DNA from: Euclidia mi
Lineage: Eukaryota > Arthropoda > Insecta > Lepidoptera > Erebidae
DNA length: 64,000 bases
Direction of reading: 5' to 3'
Assembly: GCA_944739405.2 (NCBI GenBank)
Contig: OX123193.2
Span: 13,194,519 to 13,258,518 of the forward strand
Part shown: positions 35,008-44,850 of the stretch, in pieces
Position numbering within the stretch: the stretch's first letter is position 1
Layout: each line of letters starts with the position of its first letter
The notes under the pieces: generated by a model
What the model saw: only the letters and a program-made list of their open reading frames with translations
Database searches by the model: none
What the model was told of the DNA's origin: nothing
Translations under genes and position numbers: made by a program

Positions 35008-35094
35008 ATTTGTAGTTATGCCGTGCAATCAGATTCTAAATGATATATATTGAATCAATAATTTAGAATCTGATTGCACGGCATAACTACAAAT
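35008..35094. repeat. Perfect inverted repeat, 34-bp arms, 19-nt spacer
   Basis: Arms 35008-35041 and 35061-35094 are exact reverse complements. Not part of a recognised element. Confidence 0.9.
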
Positions 35095-35187
35095 CAATCA
35101 ATCAATTGCATCGCACACGGAAGATAGTATACGTTGTAATGAAATAAACATTCATACTAGGATTTGCAAAGTCTCGACATTTTTAAA

Positions 35188-35380
35188 GTCCCGGGACACG
35201 AGACAACTGACGACGTCCAAGGTCCACGGACTGCCCGGGGCTTCGAGACTTTTCAGAATAAAATTAGACTCAAGTTAATTTCTGGCAAGATGTATGAATC
35301 ACAACTTTTGGTAAACATTAACAACAATAATTAGGCTCTGGGAAGTCTCGACAGTTTCAAAGTCCCAGGACGTGAGGCAG
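35188..35380 (+). repeat. 194-bp dispersed repeat, copy 2
   Basis: Same unit as 18193-18386, same ends, scattered substitutions. Confidence 0.8.
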
Positions 35381-35670
35381 CTAACGTTCAGTCCCGACGA
35401 TTTTGAGACTTTTCAGAATAAAGTCAATTTCTGTTAATATTTATGAATGAACCCATATTCCGGTTAAAATCAAAACTCGAGAAAATAAAATAAAATCATA
35501 ACAATTTTAACACTAATTTCAATCTAAATAATTCTTAAGTGCGGAAGTTGCTTTTTTTTTTAAGAAACAAAAAAATCATTGATTAATAATAATAATAATA
35601 TTCTACCACATACACACATCACCATCTAGTCCCAAACTAAGCAGAGCTTGTACTATGGGTACTAGATAAT

Positions 35671-35755
35671 CCCCCCCGTGGGATCTCCACCTTGTCGTGG
35701 TGGGGGGCTCAGTAACCGTGGCTTGGACACGCGCGGTGAAGCTAAGAGGGATCCC
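35671..35755 (+). ncRNA. HDV-like self-cleaving ribozyme candidate
   Basis: All stems of the nested double pseudoknot can be drawn. P1: C35671-C35676 with G35702-G35707. P2: GGGATC 35680-35685 with GATCCC 35750-35755. P3: CCAC 35687-35690 with GTGG 35697-35700, loop CTTGTC. P1.1: CT 35691-35692 with AG 35711-35712. P4: ACCGTG 35715-35720 with CGCGGT 35732-35737 (one T-G pair). J4/2 is GAAGCTAAGAG, with C35742 in the place of the catalytic C. Predicted cleavage is just before 35671, exactly the TSD/element junction. Such ribozymes are known at 5' ends of R2 and other LINEs. Confidence 0.7.
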
Positions 35756-35856
35756 TGGAGTGGACGCTCCGCGTGGGCTTGGCAGTTGGCCTGCGCAAGA
35801 TGCGTCCAAAGGTGCGGGTGCGGGGGACAGTTCTGTCTGTCCATCGCAGTCGGGCG

Positions 35857-36055
35857 TGGTCGCGGGAGGAGAGGCGTGGCGGTGTTGCGTTGCCGCGCGC
35901 CCTATCTCCCGCGACCAAATGGGGGCGCACCATCCGATGCATCGCGGTGGGGCCGCAGAGGAAGAGGAGATGCGGTGTTGCGTTGCCGTCCTCCCTATCC
36001 TCTGCGGCCGCTTGGTGTTTTGGCGGCGGAGCCCAACATCCTCATCCGCCGCCAA
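35857..36055 (+). repeat. Three consecutive GC-rich hairpins
   Basis: Stem 1: 35857-35868 with 35906-35917 (12 bp). Stem 2: 35951-35962 with 35998-36009 (12 bp). Stem 3: 36020-36030 with 36045-36055 (11 bp). All are perfect. Loops 1 and 2 share GCGGTGTTGCGTTGCCG, so they look like duplicated modules. Confidence 0.8.
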
Positions 36056-37194
36056 GGGGTTTTGTTCGGGGCCCACCGGGCCATCTGACGGGCCAATACC
36101 CGTCGGGGGGTTGCGACCTATGCTTGGGCGAAACCCAACCCTCCGACACACGGCTACATGAGGCACACGGGTTGGTTTTTAGTCAGTAAGAGTCTGACAG
36201 TCCCCTTTGCCCATCCCCCAGGGCGGAGGGACTCCATGAGGATTTTCCAACCCGACACCAAAAAAAAAATGGGTACTAGATAATGAAAAAACATACATAT
36301 CGATGCCTTCCGGCCAAAAGGGGGTAAGCGACATTTTTTGCGAAATTGACTTATATATATGGTTAGAATCGGCTTTTTTTTCTGCGTCTAATGGTCTAAG
36401 TTTCGTGGCTCTAGGACAAACTTTTTGTCGCTTAGGCGGTAAAGGAATTGAGGTTCTAACACTAAATATTTCGTCATAAACGACAGTTATTTTTGGTGTA
36501 TTTTGTATTATGGTGGTTGGATAAAAATAATATTTCTAAACTGTGAGATAAGCATTTTTGGCTTTGAATATTTTTTTCTTTACTTGAACGTTAAGTAGTT
36601 TGGGCTGTAAATACTTTTTTGTAAAAAATATATTAGTCAAATTTTAATTGAATCTTTGTGTACCAAACTGTCGGTTAGGATATTAGGGCAGTTCCTTTGG
36701 ATAAAATATATGTCATTTATAACATTTAGGTCTCATTTCCGTGACTTAATTTTGGCGTTTATTTTTATTTTCCCTAGTCACCAAATCAATCATCGAAGGC
36801 GCTTAGGATAATTCATCCAAACGAATGTCGCCTTGCATTGTCGCTTACCCTTTTTTTCCCTCCCAAAAAAAATATCTGGTATGGTGGTTAGATAACAAGG
36901 TAAATCAAAGGTTTGGTGGTTAGCTTACAGAAGAATGACAAACAGCGTCGGTTATCTCACTCTTTCATTCGAACAAAATGTCGTTAGCGTTGCACAGCGA
37001 ACATTCACTGCGGGCATAAGCACCTCCGTGCTTGCGAGTCCGTTTGGCGCGAAGTTTTTCGAAGGAAATAAAACGGTAAGATTATTTTCATAGACTTTTA
37101 TATTCATCTATAATTGTGTTTTCTAATTAAAAGAAAATTATAACGAGCTATTCAAATACTGTAACGTGTTACCAGTGCAATGTAAAATCCAAAT

Positions 37195-37590
37195 GGCCGT
37201 TATGAAAGAACTTGTAACACAGACCTACTTAGTAAGTACAACCGCCACTGTACTCTAAGACAGTTGCCAAACGCAAAGAAATATATTTTACCAAAATCTA
37301 ATAATCTGTATGGAACTAAAATATGTCGATACATACTTCCAAAGATATTAAATAGTTTACCAGAAGTTATAGCTAATAAATATGTAACAAAACAGCCGTA
37401 TAAAAACATGTTAAAAAGGTATTTCGTCAACAACATAGATAAGGTACTAATTTCGTTGTAAATATTGTAGTCATGATAAATATGAACTCCCATTCGGAAA
37501 AAACTCTAGTGGTTTAAACGAATGGTATAAATAAGTGTGAATATTGTAAATTGAAAATTTTGGTCAATAAATAAAAAATAAAAAAAACAT
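37195..37590 (+). pseudogene. LINE ORF2 C-terminal remnant with poly-A tail
   Basis: The frame open from about 37201 reads CTLRQLPNAKKYILPKSNN, then YGTKICRYILPKILNSLPEVI and KNMLKRYFVNN, stop at 37459-37461. The N-x-x-x-LPK..YG...RYxxPKIxNSLP pattern closes many CR1/Jockey-group ORF2 proteins. AATAAATAAAAAATAAAAAA (37567 on) is the tail. Everything 5' of it is missing, as in a 5'-truncated insertion. Confidence 0.65.
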
Positions 37591-37703
37591 TATTTTGCTA
37601 TCTTTTTCAGACAATACTTCTTTCTCTTAGCGTTATCCCAGTTTCAATCTGGGGTCCGCTTACTAGTCTAACCGGATTTGGCTGAATATTAGCTTTTCCA
37701 CGG

Positions 37704-37801
37704 AGCGACTGCCTGTCTGACCGCCGCAACCCCTTCGGGTTGCGGAGGTCAGACAGGCAGTCGCTTCGGAATACCGCAATCCCTTCGGATTGCGATATTC
37801 C
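37704..37801. repeat. Two adjacent hairpins with CTTC loops
   Basis: Hairpin 1: 37704-37732 with 37737-37765, 28 pairs, one mismatch, loop CTTC. Hairpin 2: 37768-37782 with 37787-37801, one mismatch, loop CTTC. Both inner stems are of the form GCAA(C/T)CC-CTTC-GG(A/G)TTGC. Confidence 0.85.
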
Positions 37802-37914
37802 ATGGTTTAGACTAGTGTCAGTTTAATAAGAAGGTACTGACGCCCTGTAACGACTGTCAAAGATCTTCATGACAACCGGGACCAACGGCTTAACGTGCTC
37901 CCCGAGGCACGGGA

Positions 37915-38042
37915 CAAGCGATTATTAACAATTCAATACGCACATAACTCCGAAAAGTCATTGGTGCGCGCCGTGGCTTCGAACCCGATACCCTCTGCAT
38001 GGCAGTCTGTTTGTAGGTATATCCACTCGGCTACCGCTGCCA
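37915..38042 (-). mobile_element. tRNA-derived SINE fragment
   Basis: The minus strand has GTAGCCGAGTGGATATACC (A-box) and GGGTTCGAAGCC (B-box, one change). Same family as 34765-34900, including the AATGACTTTTCGGAGTTATG block. Confidence 0.65.
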
Positions 38043-38079
38043 TACTGAATGGTTAAATAAGTACCGACAGAGTTTTTGT

Positions 38080-38260
38080 TGGCTGGCCTGGCTTAGGATC
38101 ATAATCAAGGGTTCGAATCCCAGGTTGGGCCAGCAAGGAATTATTGGATTTTTTGATGAATTCTCAGTAACAGTCAAGAGTTAATCCTGCGACTGATATG
38201 ACTCTGTTGTGTCGAATTGCCTATGGCACTATGAGAGTGAGAGAATAAAAACTGCACGTT
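38080..38260 (+). repeat. SINE-like stretch with B-box
   Basis: GGGTTCGAATCCC (38108-38120) is a perfect B-box; the A-box upstream is weak (TGGCTTAGGATC). Downstream it resembles SINE bodies (AATTCTCAGTAACAGTCAAG). Confidence 0.4.
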
Positions 38261-38449
38261 TGTTTTGCACATATTATATTAGCGTTAGTAGGTCCCTCTT
38301 TTGCAAATTGTTATTCTGCCTCAAGATTTGTCACCGTGACTGATTTAACATGTGTGTCATCATCATTGTTTTATCGACTGAGTGAATGGATGGGTGAGTG
38401 TGAATGAATGGATACACGGCAAAAACGATAGTAAGAACCCTCTTTTTGG

Positions 38450-38790
38450 CTGAAGGCCGCCACGGTGTCCTCACCTTCCGCCTGACGCATGTCTTCATCG
38501 GGCACGGTTGTTTTGGGTAGTTTCTTTGCTGTGGAGGACTCCCCCGGCAACGGATGTTGTGAGGCGATTTACGGCAACTGTAGACGCGGACCTGCGGACG
38601 ACGAGGACTAAACGTCTGCCGTCATACCTAAAAGTGGTTCTTAGATACGAAATTTTAAGTTTATATTTTTTTGTCATACCTAGAATGTTAGCATGAATGT
38701 ATAATGCAATACTAAATTACAATGAGTAACAATTGCTTTGTGTAATTTTCTAAAATAAAGACTGATTGAGCACAATTTCTCTCTTTTTTA
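38450..38790 (+). pseudogene. Possible R1-clade LINE tail
   Basis: One frame reads LTFRLTHVFIGHGCFG then TAG. F-R-L-T-x-x-x-x-G-H-G-C-F-G is the block that precedes the terminal zinc knuckle in R1-clade LINEs. The next 150 bp are shifted between frames. AATAAA at 38754 could be the tail signal. Short, so only moderately sure. Confidence 0.4.
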
Positions 38791-39370
38791 ATTCATAACT
38801 TAGTCGGTTAGCCTGTCTAAAAACTTATTAAAGTCTAATGTATATATGTAAGTATGTATGTATAATTTTATAAGAATTAATCACAATGTGCTTTCGCGTT
38901 GCATAAAAGAGCTTGTAGTATTTTTTATAGATAATTAACTTATAACAATTTTCTTGTTTTTCTGCCATTAACCAATAGCCGGTTATGTCATATTGGCTCC
39001 ACTTGATGAACAGAAAAAGCACAGGTATGCTCTTTTTCTTCAACAGAAATAAAATAAATGGTGCAGTTAAATCATTTGGGTTGGAACTCATTAATTGGGT
39101 TGTTTTCATTTACGACGTTTTTTCCTGTTAGTATAATTAGGACCATTTGAGGGTAAGCGACAGTAAATAGTGTTAGGAGTGTGATTTGTTTTAATTAACA
39201 ATGTCATTTCGTAGAGACCTAATCAAAAACTATATGGTAAAATTTTGAAACTTTTGGAACGTACAGAAAATTTTCTATGATTTTTTTTCACTTATTTTGA
39301 ACTTTAAACTACTCTCCTGTAAAGTTTGTTAAGTGGCGGTTAGCCTCTTTTGGCCGTAAGGCATCGATAT

Positions 39371-39838
39371 ATACTTCTTTTTTTGTAAATACATACATAG
39401 AAACACCCAGAACAAGACAAACATCCATGTTGATGCACACAAATGTTTGACTTGAGCGCTTCGCGGGAGCTTGAGCGGAAATCTAGGTTAATTGCAGTCT
39501 AAATACTATTTTCACCACAGCAGCTCAAACATGCTGCTTTTGCTGCGAGACAACAGTGAATAAAACGCGATTTTGATTCGAGCGTGAGGCAAAGTAGCTT
39601 TTTAATTTTTCAATCTTCTGTGCCACGAATTGACATTGTTCAGCCACAAATTTGAAACATTCGAATTTTACTGTGCTCTGTCTCTTTCACATGCATATAA
39701 AAAAGCGAGTGAAAAAAACAAACTCCTTCAAATTTCGATTTTGGAATTCGACCTCAAAGAAAACACGTTCGGAAACGCGTTATACCCTAAAATTTAAAGA
39801 TATACGAATATCTTTATATATAAATAAATTATTTTGTT
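39371..39838. other. No gene recognised
   Basis: Ordinary AT-rich sequence. Confidence 0.4.
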
Positions 39839-40610
39839 AGGGTTCCGTAGTCCACAAGGAACCCCTATAGTTTCGTCATGACCGTCCGTCTGACGCCTGG
39901 TGCTAGAAAGCTGATATTTGACATGAATATAGACACAAGATATTGCAACAAAACTGTAGAATAAAATTTAGGAAAATATTTTTTTTAGGGTATCTCCCCT
40001 ACATATATAGTGAGGTTGAATTTTTTTTGGTTGAGTACCCCATCAAGTGTGGTATCATTGGATAGGTTTTAAAACAATATTATTAGTTTGCTCAAATCAT
40101 TTTTCGATCCAGTGATTGGTTTGTCAAATATCAAGCTTTGAAGTGAAAAAAAATGTTAAACTCAAGTGTCCCCCCCCCCCCCCCTCTGACGGCTAAACTA
40201 TTAATTCGAAAGAGGTGAAAAAAATCACAAATATAGTACATATAACGAATTTAAAAGGAAAACTATTACGGCTAAGTAGATATCACTAGTTTACGAGTAA
40301 TCGTCGGTTAACTTATAAATACCTATTTCTGTGAGTTTACATTGGGCGCGCTTGCTTAATCTTAAATATATAGTACGTATTTTGGTATGTAATGTACTAC
40401 GTTACTACGTATGTATAGTAGTAGTATATCTTGGAAACCACATTTTATGTTTACAATACATAACTGGATACATACCTAGTATTTTTCTTAACAAAACTTA
40501 GGTTCTTATAATAGTGTTATTAAAATTATTTTTTCAGCAAAATAAACACTCGGATTTGTTGTACATTAATAGCCTTTGCAGCAAGTCATTTTGGGCAACT
40601 ACGGAACCCT
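39839..40610. mobile_element. MITE with AGGGTTCCGTAG ends
   Basis: AGGGTTCCGTAG (39839-39850) and CTACGGAACCCT (40599-40610) are perfect 12-bp inverted ends. Past the right end the family-typical GGCCCGACACGCACTTGG tail follows, to about 40640. Non-coding; includes a C16 run at 40171-40186. I recognise the family as common in Lepidoptera. Confidence 0.7.
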
Positions 40611-40859
40611 ACCTTGCGCGTGGCCCGACACGCACTTGGCCGGTTTTTTTTAAATGTTATTGTTTATATATTTAATAAATTATTGGATTTTAATAAAAAT
40701 AAGTCTAATTAATAGTATAAAATTGGTATTTAACCAATACATTTTTATTTGGAATTTAAACAATGATACATTTGAAAAATAAACATCAGAGACGCGGTAT
40801 CAAACGCGGTAAAAAAAAAAATAACGGGTATAAACAAACATTTCGCTGATGCTGATAGC

Positions 40860-41550
40860 GTATGACGTAACGTGTTAAATTATATTATAAATACTGGTAG
40901 CGCCATCTACCTTTCCATCGAAACTAATCCCATCAACGTCAATGGTTGGTCGCTGCTTGGCCAATGCGAGCGATGCCTTTTGTTTCTATCCCTCTCTATC
41001 CCATTCCCAAGAAGGGGCACGCCTTTCGCGGATTGCTCGCGGCGATCGTCGACGCGAGAGACAGTCCAGAACTTTCGATTCGCTAAATACGTGTCGGCCA
41101 TACTGTACCGCACCGCGCCGCTCCCGCTATAATTATTACCGCTTATACAAAACCGCATGAAAGTGATTTGTGTAGTGGAGTGAATCAAGCAGCTGCATCA
41201 CGAAACCACCAGGAGACTGCCCTTCTGAGAAGAAGAAGATTGCCGTACAAGGTAAGTGCCCCTCATCATTAGAATATCCTATACCCACTCACAATCCTTT
41301 TCCACAGCCTCTTCCCGTATCCAATCCTAAGTGACTAAAAATCCGCTATCCTTTGTATACAGTCCGTTTCCTTCTTCAAGTCGCCTAGAACCTACGGTTT
41401 CGGTGTATAGCCGGACCAAATACTTTATCTAAAAAGATGAGTGAAACTAGCGATGATGACTGTACTTTAACACCAGAAGAGTTAAAACAACAAGTGATTA
41501 ATGCAGAATTTTGTTTTCAATTTATTCCTGTTAATTTTTATGTCTCCTAA
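40860..41550 (+). other. Promoter/5'-exon-like stretch with a 37-codon frame
   Basis: GC-richer sequence from 40900 to 41250 ends at a consensus donor, ACAAG|GTAAGTGCC (41250). An ATG at 41437 (AAAAAGATGAG) opens an acidic start, SETSDDDCTLTPEELKQQV, which stops at 41548-41550. It could be the 5' end of an LTR element or the first exons of a captured gene. I do not recognise the protein. Confidence 0.3.
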
Positions 41551-41901
41551 GTAATATGTGTTCTCACTGCTGAGGTGAAAAGTTATGTGTGCTACACGAG
41601 AGCAAAGTTTTTTGCATCTCGTGCAGTTGAGTCCCTCACTACGCTCAGGATTTTAACTATGATTCACTCGCTACGCTCGTGAATCAATAATAGAATCCTT
41701 CGCTTGCTCGGGACTCAAAATCAGCACTCGAAACAAAAATCAACTTTGCTGTCTTGTTGCACAAATAACTATTTTTCTTCTAAAAAATTTCGCACTAGGT
41801 ATAAATTCAGTATCGTGGAGAACTTTAAAAATATTCAATCAACAGCCACAGAGAACAGTCACCACCTAAATTAGTATTATAGTAATAACAAGGAATTACT
41901 G
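41551..41901. other. No gene recognised
   Basis: Contains CACTCGCTACGCTCGTGAAT-like runs (41623-41720) typical of low-complexity repeat, no gene. Confidence 0.35.
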
Positions 41902-41967
41902 ACTGAACGTACGCAGTAGTGGTTTAAGGGGACGCGTCCCCTTAAACCACTACTGCGAACGTTCAGT
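41902..41967. repeat. Near-perfect palindrome, 31-bp arms
   Basis: The inner 21-bp arms (41912-41932 and 41937-41957) are exact with a central CGCG. After one mismatch, nine more pairs extend the stem outwards. Confidence 0.85.
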
Positions 41968-42309
41968 TCTGCGGACGCTTCGCTATTTAGCTCTACGTTC
42001 AATGTTGTGGGTTAGATCCTCACACGAAACATATTTTCTGTATGCCGCAATTGTTGTTTTAATTATTTAAGAAACAAAATAACATTACAATACAATATCG
42101 ACAACTATACATATGTATCTCAACAAGAAAACTACATCCAACACCACTCTTCACCCCATTAAATTGAAATTAAATTGATCACTGACTGACCTGACACAGA
42201 CACAATATCAATCAAACGTCACAAAACAACCAATATAGCGGTGCGGCAAACGCATTTATTGTGTATTCTCAGTATTTACGCGATAGTACTGAGTACCTAC
42301 TTAAACATA

Positions 42310-42425
42310 AAATTTCGACAATCGTGTCCTGTCTCGAGTCTCGATTCGAATGTCTCGGGACCCGAGACAGCTAAATTTACCAAAAGTACCGGGACTTCGA
42401 GACACGAGAAAACCCGAGACTCAAA
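42310..42425 (+). repeat. Diverged GTCTCGGGACCCGAGAC repeat
   Basis: Alternating TCTCGGGAC and CGAGAC motifs related to the 194-bp repeat at 18193 and 35188. Confidence 0.45.
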
Positions 42426-42649
42426 CCCTAATTCATAGTGTTGTTACACATACAATAAAACACATGTGTTATATTTATTATCTATTGAAAATACAGATCG
42501 CAGACGAAGAGCATTGAATACTCAAGCCTTAACTGATATAATTATGGCCCTACATTCAATTAACTATACTCATTGCATTCGCATTTGTGATACGATAAGA
42601 GATTATTAGTGGATATTATTATCGTTTTGTAATTCAACCATGTTCAAAT

Positions 42650-42840
42650 GTGTTACTGAGTTTTTGCGAATTCTCAGTAGCAGCACAAAGTCTGGTAATG
42701 TGCCCGGTAACGGCCATAAGCTCGCTCCCAATTACTGACTCCCTTATCCAACAGTGCAGATAATGACAGACTGCTGTGCAGAGGGTCCAATGACTTTTCG
42801 AAGTTATGTGCGTATTAAATTGTTAGCGCGCCGTGGATTT
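42650..42840 (+). repeat. Fused SINE pieces
   Basis: 42650-42730 matches the middle of the 5555-5810 SINE family in plus orientation (CTCAGTAGCAGCACAAAGTC, GTGCCCGGTAACGGCC). It then passes into the 34765/37915 family (GAGGGTCCAATGACTTTTCG). A mosaic of two SINE families. Confidence 0.55.
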
Positions 42841-43297
42841 AAATGATGTCGGCTGTCGCTGCCTCTGGTAGCTCTTTTTCTGTATAAATTATAATGACAA
42901 AGCTTGGAATTAATCCTGTGTCACGAGGACTTCTATACCACAAGCGGACATAATGAACACGTAGACTTGAAATAACGATTTGTAGCTTATATAGTGTTGT
43001 CTGTATAAGGATTGAACTCACGCCACTCAGCGCTGTACTAAACAGCGTGGATTAAAACATATCCATCTGTGAAAAGACTGTAATTACGTCAAAATAATAA
43101 GTTGCTTCCGAAATCAATGATATAAACTATTACTTTTATTTATAGATTTGGTTAAAGGAAATCGTATGTGAATTATCTCAATTTAATGTTGACAATTGAG
43201 CCAGATCCCATTTTTGTTTTGTTTCCTGTAAACCCAAATAAAAATGTTTAAATATTATTTCGATGCGGCATTTAATCTCTTAATCCCTTCTTCCTTG
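42841..43297. other. No gene recognised
   Basis: A tRNA-like minus-strand patch near 42990-43030; otherwise nothing. Confidence 0.35.
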
Positions 43298-43684
43298 TGT
43301 CGCACGGGTGATCGATTTTCACGGGATAGCCGGGATCGATCACTCGCCGAGCAATAAAAAGAGATGCTTAGGTTGTCTTACGGGAAATAAATAAAAATAT
43401 CACCAGGACAGATTAAACTCGCGTTATATTCCAGATTCACAATTTTGATTAATAAAAGAACTGACACTTGAGGTTAACCGGCTAGATAATTATCCAGGGC
43501 GTAGGTCGTAAGTTGACACTCCACAGGTCCACGGATGGATACTCAGCTTAGACGTGTCCCAGCAGAAGAAAAAGAAGGCAACCACGTGTGTCGCTGGTAT
43601 ATATATCGTCGGCACGCGGGTGAGGGTCCCCACTCCAGTGCGTCATCGTAGTGGGGCTCGCAAGCGCGGAGGCACGACGTCACA
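43298..43684 (-). repeat. 3' LTR (left copy)
   Basis: Starts TGTCGCACGGG and ends GACGTCACA (plus strand), so TG...CA ends. 387 bp. Confidence 0.95.
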
Positions 43685-43695
43685 CACCCCCCCCC
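43685..43695 (-). other. Polypurine tract
   Basis: GGGGGGGGGTG on the element's strand, directly before the 3' LTR; primes plus-strand DNA synthesis. Confidence 0.75.
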
Positions 43696-44544
43696 GTTAG
43701 GCCGGGATTTTCCCTAAGGAAAATTCCCTAGCCCAACGGGCGTAGCAGCCCTGAAGATACTCCCTGGAATTAGAGAAAACAGGGGCATGAGTACCTTGAA
43801 CAAGTGACAACCCTATACGCTAATTAGTATACCTAAATAATAATGACCCACGCTTGCATTCTTCACGCGTACAACGGCAGTCTGAACTTGAACATAAACA
43901 TTTATCATTCATAATTCATCACACATACCTACATGTAAATGCCAAGGCCAGTGTAATGGCCCAATAGCAAAGATAACAATCTATGGAGAAGCGCTTAGGG
44001 TAATTATTAGGTAATAATGGTTTGTAGGTATAAGAACTTGGTCTAGCCCTACGACTTAAAAATCTTGGGTTCGGCCTTTGCCACTAGATAAGTAAACTTT
44101 TTGAATATAGTTAGGTGTAACAACAGATTTTTCGTAACGATGAACAAAAATAATATAAGCCTCAGACACGACCGGACCGCTCAATGTCAAAGGAAAGAAT
44201 TTAATAAATATTTTGCTCTAATTAATACTACAACACGACCAGTAAACACCTTTTGAATGTAAACAATGGTGAATCATTAGTTAGGCATTTATTTATCGGC
44301 GCGTCGCTGAGTGAACGTGCGTGCGTCATAACGACAACTAGGTAGGTACGATCTAAATGGTAGGTACTATTCGACTATTCCGAGCTCGCGACGCACGGTT
44401 AATTACTCTGAATGTTTATAAAGTACCTATAATAACAATTGATTATGGAATTTATACAGAATTAAGAATAACAACAGAACTTCAGAACAAGGCACAGCGA
44501 AAAACAACACGCCAATCAATATGCATTTATAGAAAATACACATG

Positions 44545-44605
44545 CGAGAATCGAACACCAGACCGATCCTACAACGACTTTTTAACCACTGAGCCATAAC
44601 TGATA
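44545..44605 (-). repeat. tRNA-like patch inside the gypsy element
   Basis: The minus strand reads ATGGCTCAGTGGTTAAAAAG (A-box like) and TGTTCGATTCTCGCA (B-box like). It lies between integrase and the 3' LTR, so it is either a SINE insertion or part of the element. Confidence 0.4.
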
Positions 44606-44850
44606 GTTAGATAAACAACAGATTCTTTGTAACAATATTACATGTAATAAACTTTATTACCATTTATAACTGAAACATTTATTCATTTTATGTTAGCCTG
44701 TTTACATAAATCATTAACACAACACAATACATTATCTTGTGGGCTTCGACTCGAAAACATAAGAACCATTGTTGGCCTTCACAAATGATTATGTAGGTAA
44801 TTATAACTTAGTATAGATATGCGTCTTACATTGTTGTGTTTATGCTTTTA

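Larger units (their letters stand above)
35655..36284 (+). mobile_element. 598-bp structured retroposon with TSD and poly-A
   Basis: A 16-bp direct repeat ATGGGTACTAGATAAT (35655-35670 and 36269-36284) flanks a GC-rich 598-bp insert that ends in A10 (36260-36269). The insert is therefore a retroposed RNA, complete at its 5' end. It begins with a sequence that folds as an HDV-like ribozyme (35671-35755), followed by three long GC hairpins. The 3' end carries TCAGTAAGAGTCTGACAG and CCAACCCGACACC, resembling 3' ends of lepidopteran LINEs. The frames across it overlap on both strands and look like by-products of GC content. Probably a non-autonomous, LINE-mobilised element. Confidence 0.8.
36298..39370. 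mobile_element. TIR-bounded DNA transposon remnant, 3.07 kb
   Basis: Ends 36298-36331 and 39337-39370 are inverted: TATCGATGCCTT(C/A)CGGCC followed by AAAAG(G/A)GG(G/C)TAA, about five mismatches in 35. The motif GGGTAAGCGACA recurs inside (36324, inverted at 36840, direct at 39151), as subterminal repeats would. No transposase frame is recognised. A leader-like piece with a donor (ACG|GTAAGATT, 37076) and a pyrimidine-rich acceptor (TTTTTCAG, 37610) is visible. Later insertions lie at 37195-37590, 37915-38042 and 38450-38790. Confidence 0.55.

Noticed and set aside
35603..36189. Six overlapping frames of 60-187 codons on both strands
   Set aside because: All lie in the GC-rich structured retroposon; overlapping frames on both strands are expected from composition and no domain is visible.
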